NCBI GenBank assembly: GCA_030704765.1
Contig: JAUYDD010000207.1
Coordinates: 1-7,634, forward strand
DNA: 7,634 bases
Direction: 5' to 3'
From: Nanobdellota archaeon
GTDB lineage: Archaea > Nanobdellota > Nanobdellia > Pacearchaeales > GW2011-AR1
Shown: one piece after another, positions 1 through 5,749 of the stretch
How positions within the stretch are numbered: the first letter of the stretch is position 1
How the letters are laid out: the number at the start of each line of letters is the position of its first letter
Notes under the pieces: generated by a model
What the model saw: the letters and a program-made list of their open reading frames with translations, nothing else
The model's database searches: none
What the model was told of the DNA's origin: nothing
Program-made: the position numbers and the translations under genes

Positions 1-5
1 GTTCT

Positions 6-21
6 TGACATGTGGATGTCA
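6..21. other. Small hairpin near the left edge
   Basis: The bases TGACAT and ATGTCA pair as a 6-bp stem around a GTGG tetraloop. No coding region or T-run is attached to it. It may belong to the same structured intergenic block as the larger element that follows, but alone it is weak. Confidence 0.3.
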
Positions 22-39
22 GTTTGTTTTAATTTCTGA

Positions 40-49
40 GCATCCTAAA
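40..49 (+). repeat. GCATCCTAAA direct repeat, left copy
   Basis: This 10-mer recurs in the same orientation at 7625-7634, so it brackets the five-gene cluster. The preceding bases are also similar (AATTT before each copy). The left copy runs straight into the outer arm of the cloverleaf-like inverted repeat at 47-136. Whether the right copy does the same cannot be seen, because the window ends there. Confidence 0.5.
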
Positions 50-136
50 AACAAGGGCCAATCAAACCACACTCGCCAGCAGGCGATTTTTTAGCTGTGG
101 CAAAAAACCTTTAGGGTGTGGTGGCCCATTGTTTTT
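47..136. other. Cloverleaf-like inverted-repeat element (possible structured RNA or bidirectional terminator)
   Basis: The outer arms 47-60 and 122-136 pair as a 14-bp stem with one bulged A at 128 (GGGCCA with TGGCCC, then ACAA/TTGT and A/T pairs). An inner 6-bp stem, CCACAC (67-72) with GTGTGG (116-121), stacks on it, leaving ATCAAA unpaired on the left. Inside lie two hairpins: TCGCC-AGCA-GGCGA (73-86), and a T6/A6 stem with GC pairs and a TGTG loop (87-107). A CC-TTTA-GG remnant follows (108-115). T-runs follow the stem on the plus strand (132-138) and on the minus strand (51-47). It could be a bidirectional terminator, a small RNA, or a mobile-element remnant. It is not a tRNA: no T-arm or anticodon arm fits. 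The pairing is directly visible; the role is unknown. Confidence 0.5.
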
Positions 137-187
137 TTGATCTAAAGATTCTTAGAATAAATTTTAAGATAACTGGCTATTAATCAT

Positions 188-194
188 AAAAAAA
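188..194 (-). terminator. T-tract directly after the last gene of the cluster
   Basis: Seven consecutive T residues on the minus strand follow immediately after the TGA stop of the membrane-anchored 226-aa gene. Archaeal RNA polymerase can terminate at oligo-T tracts without a hairpin, so this is a plausible first end point for the transcript. The inverted-repeat element at 47-136 could be a back-up. Confidence 0.4.
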
Positions 195-875
195 TCATCT
201 TTTTTTCTTTACAGGTTTTTTTAAGGTATAGATTAAAATTAAAATAAGTATCATTAATAAAACAAATAATATCCACCAATAATCACTGATATTTCCTAAT
301 AAGCTTCTGGATTTAGTATCTTTGAAATCATCTTCTTTATAACATTCTTCTTCCCAAGTTCTTATGCATTTTTGTTTTTCAGCACACCAACTATAGCCAG
401 CTGAAATACTGCATCCATGCGAATCTCTGTCATCTTTTATTCCTGTTAAAGTCTCTTTAGAATACATGCTCACATCTTTTCTTGCAAGTTCACTATCATC
501 CTTGTATACAATGAGCTCATTTGAGTTTTGATGATATGGAACATAGATAAAAAAACTCTTGTTTTCTATTTTTTTAATAAAACTTCCATTTATTTTTCCA
601 TTTTCATCAACTGTCTCATAAATCATTATATTTGGTGCACTGAATTTTATATTTTCAAGTTTTTGATTGCTGCTTGAAAGTATAATAGAATAATTATCAA
701 AATAATTAGGATTATATAGGTTTTTTAATTCTGTATTTGAAAACACTATCTCCCAAGAATTTATTTTTATTTCACCTTTATCATAATATAAATTGACTTT
801 ATAATAAAGCGGATTAGCACTAGCTATATTGATAAATAAAAATAACGTTAATATGAAAAAATATTTTTTATACAT
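195..875 (-). CDS. Membrane-anchored surface protein with a four-cysteine module
   Basis: A 226-aa type I membrane protein of unknown function. Residues 1-20 form a signal peptide with a likely cut after ASA. Residues 21-145 are a beta-rich extracellular part with several N-x-S/T sites. A compact module at 151-178 has four cysteines (155, 164, 170, 178) in the pattern DSHGC, AGYSWC, KQKC, WEEEC. I recall similar short modules in other archaeal and bacterial exported proteins, but I cannot name a family. One hydrophobic helix (about 199-217) and a basic KKPVKKKR tail anchor the C-terminus in the membrane with the tail inside. The ATG lies within the last codons of the metallopeptidase gene (8-base overlap), so the two are probably translated together, and the protein may hold or assist that enzyme at the surface. 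The gene is clear; the function is open. Confidence 0.85.
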   Translation of the reverse strand: MYKKYFFILTLFLFINIASANPLYYKVNLYYDKGEIKINSWEIVFSNTELKNLYNPNYFDNYSIILSSSNQKLENIKFSAPNIMIYETVDENGKINGSFIKKIENKSFFIYVPYHQNSNELIVYKDDSELARKDVSMYSKETLTGIKDDRDSHGCSISAGYSWCAEKQKCIRTWEEECYKEDDFKDTKSRSLLGNISDYWWILFVLLMILILILIYTLKKPVKKKR

Positions 876-2796
876 CTCCCATGTTCCTGTATTTATTTAA
901 TGAATTTTCATCAAATTGAAGTCCTGCTGCAGAAAATATCTCTTGCATTCTTTTCTTTGTGAAGAAATAATTATCATAAGCAACAATTACTCTTGCTCTC
1001 CATTTTTTATAATATTGGTTGTTCTTTCCTAAATATTCCCTCATGGTCTCATCATCTCCATAAGCAAAGGTTCCTAAAAAAGTTGAGATATCTTCCATAG
1101 AAGTATATCCATAACTCCATGTATGAGGCCCGCTATTAAGTCCTTTTCCATTCCATTCTCTCCTAAAGCTGCCCCTGCCATCTTTAAAATCAACAATATG
1201 CGCCATCTCATGCCTCATAGTGTCAGCATCAAGATTATCATATACAGACATATGAATTTCACCTGGTTCAGCATATGCATGGCACCAGGTAAAAGAGTCC
1301 CTCAAATAAATATTTTTCAGCATCTTCATTTGTTGACCAGGTACGCTTTCCATGACATCGTATAAGAACCTTACATTTTCAGGCTTGCTTATCCATTGTT
1401 TTGCTGCATCATCTTCAATAACAAGGCTTATTCCACTCCATTTTTCAAAACTTTCTTTTGTCAACGCATAATTATAGAATAGAAATTCAGAAACTCCTGT
1501 GAAAAGTTTTGGATATTGTTTATAATAATTTATTCTTATATAATTGGGATTTTGTCCATAGCCATATTCATTAGAATTGCTTATTACAAGCCACTTGTCT
1601 TTAATAACTGTCTTTTGATTATAATCTCCTTTATAGCTTCTTATAGCCATAGGCACTGTTCCGGTATTTGCAAAATTTTCTCCAAAACTTTTTATTACAG
1701 ATCCCTTTGCTGCTGTCCTAAGATAAATCCTATCACTAGCTGTATCATAATAAAAACCCCCTCCATCCTGGTTAATTTCCCAACCATTCAAGGTTTCTAT
1801 ATAAGGGGATTTTCCAGATTTGCTCCTGTCTTCAATTAAAAAATAAGAGCCTCTTATATCACCCTTGGCTCTTAATGAGAAATGGTCATTATTCTCGATA
1901 TTTATTCCATAAGGACTTCCTTGCAGGAACATAACAGCAGGACTTGGATTATTGACATTTGAACCTATTACAATTTTATTTTTTGCCTTATTCATAGATA
2001 TATATGCTCCTTTATAATCCTTGTTTGTTTCCCCATTGAAATCAAGATAGGTTATTACATCAGCATCTTTTGCAATTATCTCTCCATTTATCTCAACATT
2101 TTTTCCAATAAAAGCTAATCTGTCATTATCATATATTATTGTTGCTCCTTTTAACTTATATCCATTGAACAGTTCTAACACCCCATTTTCACTAGTCTTA
2201 TATTCCACTTGTATGCCTTCTTTATTAGGTTCAAGCCTTGCTGTAGGTGAAATTTTTGTATTTTCAAGAAGTCCAATATGCGCTTTTCCTTGTTTATAAT
2301 AGATATTAGCATTAGAAGGTAAAGGAACTTTAGTGTTTCCAAATTTATAATCTCCTGCTTGGCTTGTCTTGAATTTAGCCTCTATTATCTCTCCAGCTGA
2401 ATCAAACACAATTTCAGGAGCATCGGATTTTACTTCATTTCCATTTATTACCATCCTATCCAAAGATTTTAGGTTTGAGAAAATATATTCTTTTGAATCA
2501 GCTCCTTTTACTTTAATGTAACCATCTGCATTGAGTTTTATAGTTGTCAATCCATTTTTTCTAGAAAGAGTTGCACTTTTTACAATCACTTGTGATGCTT
2601 TGGTTTTATCCAGTCCTAAAAATTCTCCTATTTGTTCTTCATTTGTAACTGTCTTGTCAGCATCAGCTAGAGTTGTAGTTGCTGTAGCTGTATTTGTAGT
2701 AGGAGCTGTTGTTGGAGTTGCTTCAGTTATAACAGGAGTTATATTTACTAATATAATAACATTTAAGAGAAATAAGATTAACAATAATCTTTTCAT
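868..2796 (-). CDS. Secreted zinc metallopeptidase, lethal factor-like (gluzincin), with long beta-rich N-terminal region
   Basis: A 642-aa exported protein predicted to cut proteins or peptides outside the cell. I chose the ATG at 2796, one base after the upstream stop (TAA-G-ATG), because it opens a standard signal peptide (MKRLLLILFLLNVI, residues 1 to about 25); an in-frame ATG at 2826 would only add ten polar residues. A Thr/Ala/Pro-rich linker follows (27-43). Residues 50-370 are a long series of short beta-strand units that may form a solenoid-like stalk. The catalytic region near the C-terminus has HEMAH at 529-533 (two zinc-binding histidines and the catalytic Glu530). It is followed by SYGYT (561-565) and ED at 568-569, where Glu568 is the likely third zinc ligand and Tyr562 matches the active-site tyrosine of anthrax lethal factor (peptidase family M34/ATLF). 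The substrate is unknown. Overlap with the next gene and near-abutment to the pilin-like gene imply co-expression. Confidence 0.85.
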   Translation of the reverse strand: MKRLLLILFLLNVIILVNITPVITEATPTTAPTTNTATATTTLADADKTVTNEEQIGEFLGLDKTKASQVIVKSATLSRKNGLTTIKLNADGYIKVKGADSKEYIFSNLKSLDRMVINGNEVKSDAPEIVFDSAGEIIEAKFKTSQAGDYKFGNTKVPLPSNANIYYKQGKAHIGLLENTKISPTARLEPNKEGIQVEYKTSENGVLELFNGYKLKGATIIYDNDRLAFIGKNVEINGEIIAKDADVITYLDFNGETNKDYKGAYISMNKAKNKIVIGSNVNNPSPAVMFLQGSPYGINIENNDHFSLRAKGDIRGSYFLIEDRSKSGKSPYIETLNGWEINQDGGGFYYDTASDRIYLRTAAKGSVIKSFGENFANTGTVPMAIRSYKGDYNQKTVIKDKWLVISNSNEYGYGQNPNYIRINYYKQYPKLFTGVSEFLFYNYALTKESFEKWSGISLVIEDDAAKQWISKPENVRFLYDVMESVPGQQMKMLKNIYLRDSFTWCHAYAEPGEIHMSVYDNLDADTMRHEMAHIVDFKDGRGSFRREWNGKGLNSGPHTWSYGYTSMEDISTFLGTFAYGDDETMREYLGKNNQYYKKWRARVIVAYDNYFFTKKRMQEIFSAAGLQFDENSLNKYRNMGDV

Positions 2797-2797
2797 C

Positions 2798-3529
2798 TTA
2801 ATATTTGTTTGCGAAGTAATAGGCATAATCTTCTCCCATGAGTTTTATTTTTTTATCAATGATGCTGAACATTATAGTCCTGTCTTTATATTCGTACATA
2901 GATACATAAAGGTCTTTTTCATCAGCATAATCTGATAAGCAAGTAAGACAGATGTCCTCTTTATTTTTCATCTGTTCATCTATGAATCTTCTTATCACAT
3001 TATGCACAGTACCAAGCCGTGTTTCTACTTCAATATCTTTGAAATTCTTGAATGAAAAACTTTTTTCATCCTTAGTTATAACTAATGGATAAATAATTTC
3101 AAATGTGACTTTTTCATCATATATTACAGCTTTAGACTTGATTTCTTTTTGTTTTATTGAAAAATCCGGAAAATCTGTAAATCCCCTCACACAAAAAAAT
3201 AGCATTGTACTCATGTATTGGGAAAGTTCTTTTTCTAAGCTTTCTTTTTCAGGCATGAAATCCTCTTGATTATAGAAGTAATATGCAACATTATTGTCAG
3301 TAGAAAGATTGGCCTTTATAAAATATCCCCCTGTCTGTCCGATATTATACACAGATTCTTCAGCTATTTTTTTTATGCAGTCCTGCACAAACCCATGAAC
3401 TGGAGCAACTTCAGGCATTATTTTTTCTTCATAAGTATTATCTCTTGATTTTATAAATAATAATACCATCAATATTCCTACAATCATAATAGAAAAAATA
3501 ATAAAGACAGAGACCTGAGATTTTTTCAT
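2798..3529 (-). CDS. Type IV pilin-like surface protein (class III-type N-terminus)
   Basis: A 243-aa protein starting MKKSQVSVFIIF. A short basic leader, a QVS motif and then a hydrophobic helix to about residue 26 match the class III signal peptide style of archaeal pilins, which a prepilin peptidase cuts just before the Q. The usual Glu at mature position +5 is absent (Phe here), so processing is not certain and it may instead stay as an N-terminally anchored protein. The exterior part (about 27-243) is mixed alpha/beta, with FVQDC (47-51), IGQTGGYF (63-70), Cys113 and a CLTC pair (194-197). From memory, proteins with this leader and a C...GGY segment recur in DPANN genomes without known function. 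The ATG at 3529 is preferred over the in-frame ATG at 3568, because the latter adds 13 polar residues upstream of the leader. The stop lies one base before the metallopeptidase start. Confidence 0.8.
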   Translation of the reverse strand: MKKSQVSVFIIFSIMIVGILMVLLFIKSRDNTYEEKIMPEVAPVHGFVQDCIKKIAEESVYNIGQTGGYFIKANLSTDNNVAYYFYNQEDFMPEKESLEKELSQYMSTMLFFCVRGFTDFPDFSIKQKEIKSKAVIYDEKVTFEIIYPLVITKDEKSFSFKNFKDIEVETRLGTVHNVIRRFIDEQMKNKEDICLTCLSDYADEKDLYVSMYEYKDRTIMFSIIDKKIKLMGEDYAYYFANKY

Positions 3530-3544
3530 GTTGAAATGCTGGAA

Positions 3545-3556
3545 ATTATATATTTT
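3545..3556 (-). promoter_or_regulatory. Candidate TATA box for the pilin-like gene
   Basis: Read on the minus strand, AAAATATATAAT begins 27 bases before the ATG at 3529, and no ribosome binding site lies between them. This fits an archaeal promoter driving a leaderless or nearly leaderless transcript. The box centre is about 22 bases from the ATG, slightly closer than the usual 26-27 from a start site, and the region is AT-rich, so chance is possible. It lies in the only real gap of the cluster, just after a terminator-like hairpin. Confidence 0.35.
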
Positions 3557-3578
3557 GTTGTGTGGCATTTTAACAGAT

Positions 3579-3601
3579 AAAAAATTTCTTTGAAATTTTT
3601 T
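3579..3601 (-). terminator. AT hairpin with T-run after the Ig-like gene
   Basis: A perfect 10-bp inverted repeat (AAAAAATTTC with GAAATTTTTT, 3-base loop) sits 13 bases after the TGA stop at 3614. Its distal arm ends in six T residues on the minus strand. It resembles an oligo-T terminator and would end the transcript of the first two genes. The stem has only one G-C pair, so it is weak as RNA structure; the T-run may be the working part. Confidence 0.4.
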
Positions 3602-3613
3602 TCATTTTCATTT

Positions 3614-5749
3614 TCAAAACTCAATCACATCACTTTTTGAATCTGATTTTGTAGGCCTTACAATTATAGAGCAGACATTAGGATTAGGTTGGTTGTCATA
3701 TTTGTCTTTGCATCTTATGTAAAGGTTAGTATTTATTGACCATTCTGAACTGTGTGAAATATAATCTATTGAAGACATCTTTATTCCACTGTCTATCTCA
3801 AAATTACAATCTTTGTTTGAATAACTGCAATCAGCAGGTTCACTAGTCATTATCTTGAGTTCTCCGCTATCCTTATAGACCCTTGTGATGACTGGAGATT
3901 GTTTATCGCTCTCTACAATAAAGTTAGTCTTATTATATTCAGCATTTCCTCCAAGATCAACACATTTATAATAATAAGTGTAGTTTCCTTTAGCAAGGTC
4001 TTGCCTTTGTGTATGATTGCTTTGTCCTGTCTCTAGAAACAAGATATAATCCTCGTCATTTATAGGTTTTCCTTGATAATAATAACATAGTGATTCTCCA
4101 TCCTTATACCCATTGTCTGTCAATACATTAAGATACACAGGAATATAATCTGTAGCACCTGATATTTTTCCAGCAGGGCCAACATACATTATGTTCAAAG
4201 GTTGAGTGCCGACAACAATATATTGATAACTCTCCCTGTTTTCATTTCTATCTCCTTCTTGTGCCCAAGGCTTATCTTTGCATCTGAAATAATATGAATT
4301 ATCCTTTCTTGATTCAATTCCAGTAAGATTTGTCCTGCAGGTATACACATAATTGCTGTTCATTTCCCAGACATGCATGTCGCATTCCATTTTGTTTTCC
4401 ATATTTTTAAAAGCCCTGTCTGTCTTCGACCATTTGCATTCAGAAGGTTCATTTACATATATTTCTAAATACAGGTTTGATTTGTTGAATTGTACAGGTT
4501 TTCCACTTGGTATACTCGCACCTTCAATTATAGGAGGAGTTGTATCAGGGCCTTTATCTACACAGAAACTTACTGAAAAAGAGTTCTCATTTATATTGCC
4601 ATTAGCATCTTTGCATCTTATGAATAATTTATATTCTCCATTGTTCTTTAGTTCAGGAGCTTCAGCATTTATTGCATCTGGTCCTGGAAGCGAAAGTTTT
4701 TCACTATGGTTATAGGTATAAAGATTATTTCCACCTACAAAAAATGACATTGTCTCATAACCTTCTTTTCCTTTTGTCAAGTTATAATCTATCTTGCACT
4801 GGCTTGGTTCATCTGTTATGAATTCAAATTCTAAAGGAGTGTATGCTTTCAAGCAATTTGCATTGGTTAGGGTAATTTTAACTCCTGTATCAGGAGGCCT
4901 TATTGCAGGATCAGGCTTGAATTTATGGTCTTTGTTCACTTTTTTAAATTCTATAACAGGTGAATTTACATCTTGAGGATTTTTCCAAAAACATTTTTGT
5001 TCTTTTGTACCTTTATTTTCTATTTCACATGCTTGTCCTAGGCTTTTGCATGTATATTCAGAACAATCTTTAAATTTATTGCATAACTCGCAATCTTCTC
5101 CACCAATTGGTGCTTCCCATGGAAGACATTCAAACTCTGCAATCTCTTGGGATTTCTTTTTATAAGTAGCAAGGAATATTATTGTAGCAACAGATAATCC
5201 TAATATTGTAGAACCTAATTGTCCTAAAGATTTTTCTGTTAAACCTGCAACAATTCCTCCAACTGTTCCAGAAATACTTCCCCATAATGCGCCATTATCT
5301 CCACCAGCAAGGCTTCCAATTGTTCCAAAAATAGCAGCTCCAAAACCTGCTTTCTGTATTATTGAACCAATATTAAAACTTAATACATCTCCTATACCTC
5401 CACCTCCTCCTCCGTTTCCACCACCCCCACCCCCTCCACTACCGCCACCTCCACCTCTATCAATACCTCCACCTCCTGTATCATTTCCACCACCTGAAAT
5501 GGGTCCACCACTATCATCAATAGGATTGTCTCCTGTTCCTTGTCCGCTGTTGTCAGTTCCTGAATTTCCTTGCCCAGCACCATTATTAGTTCCAGGAGGT
5601 ATTGGAGGAGGTCCTGGAGGAGGATTTGTTCCAGGAGGATTGCATTTATCACAACCTTGTGCATAAATCATATTATTAAATGCAATTATAGATATCACTA
5701 AATTCAAAAGTATAAAATATGTTTTGAGTTTATTTATAATCATAATCAT
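3614..5749 (-). CDS. Large secreted protein: Pro/Gly-rich region, glycine-rich hydrophobic segment, cysteine module, four Ig-like repeats
   Basis: About 711 aa. Residues 1-30 are a signal peptide ending IYA before QGC. A Pro-rich (38-53) and then Gly-rich low-complexity stretch (54-120, nearly pure Gly at 93-118) leads into a glycine-rich hydrophobic region (134-196) with one clear membrane helix (about 178-196) followed by KKK. A compact cysteine module spans 208-253 (CLPWEAP, CELC, CSEY-TCKSLGQACE). The remainder (288-698) is four Ig/fibronectin-like repeats. Each has an early cysteine (EPSQC, EPSECKW, GESLC, EPADC) and a late one (FIRCKD, YFRCKD, YYKCVD, YIRCKD), likely one disulfide per domain. 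The layout suggests an adhesin or stalk fixed in the membrane by the central helix. The start could also be the ATG at 5743; an upstream ATG at 5782 would bury the signal peptide. It overlaps the cysteine-rich gene by 20 bases and is probably translated with it. No named family can be given. Confidence 0.85.
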   Translation of the reverse strand: MIMIINKLKTYFILLNLVISIIAFNNMIYAQGCDKCNPPGTNPPPGPPPIPPGTNNGAGQGNSGTDNSGQGTGDNPIDDSGGPISGGGNDTGGGGIDRGGGGGSGGGGGGGNGGGGGGIGDVLSFNIGSIIQKAGFGAAIFGTIGSLAGGDNGALWGSISGTVGGIVAGLTEKSLGQLGSTILGLSVATIIFLATYKKKSQEIAEFECLPWEAPIGGEDCELCNKFKDCSEYTCKSLGQACEIENKGTKEQKCFWKNPQDVNSPVIEFKKVNKDHKFKPDPAIRPPDTGVKITLTNANCLKAYTPLEFEFITDEPSQCKIDYNLTKGKEGYETMSFFVGGNNLYTYNHSEKLSLPGPDAINAEAPELKNNGEYKLFIRCKDANGNINENSFSVSFCVDKGPDTTPPIIEGASIPSGKPVQFNKSNLYLEIYVNEPSECKWSKTDRAFKNMENKMECDMHVWEMNSNYVYTCRTNLTGIESRKDNSYYFRCKDKPWAQEGDRNENRESYQYIVVGTQPLNIMYVGPAGKISGATDYIPVYLNVLTDNGYKDGESLCYYYQGKPINDEDYILFLETGQSNHTQRQDLAKGNYTYYYKCVDLGGNAEYNKTNFIVESDKQSPVITRVYKDSGELKIMTSEPADCSYSNKDCNFEIDSGIKMSSIDYISHSSEWSINTNLYIRCKDKYDNQPNPNVCSIIVRPTKSDSKSDVIEF
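5396..5458 (-). repeat. G-rich low-complexity tract coding for polyglycine
   Basis: On the coding strand this stretch is almost all GGN codons, with two five-G runs separated by one T, giving the Gly93-118 region of the Ig-like protein. It is strikingly G-rich for so AT-rich a region. The G-runs could form a two- or three-layer quadruplex in mRNA or DNA, and the tract could change length by slippage. Confidence 0.6.

Noticed and set aside
47..136. tRNA or tRNA-like gene in the cloverleaf-shaped element
   Set aside because: Arm lengths do not fit, there is no GTTC T-loop sequence, no 7-base anticodon loop and no plausible acceptor end.
195..875. Sortase or archaeosortase sorting signal at the C-terminus of the anchored protein
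   Set aside because: The tail is a plain hydrophobic helix with a basic end; no LPxTG or PGF-type motif precedes it.
1123..2935. Several plus-strand open frames of 80-134 codons opposite the metallopeptidase gene
   Set aside because: They are antisense to a gene with a clear signal peptide and active site, have no recognisable domain and no start signals; they are shadows.
5392..5664. A 90-codon minus-strand frame rich in Val and Glu within the Gly-rich region
   Set aside because: It is the shifted reading of the GGN tract (GTG/GAG codons) and has no independent start context or conserved features.
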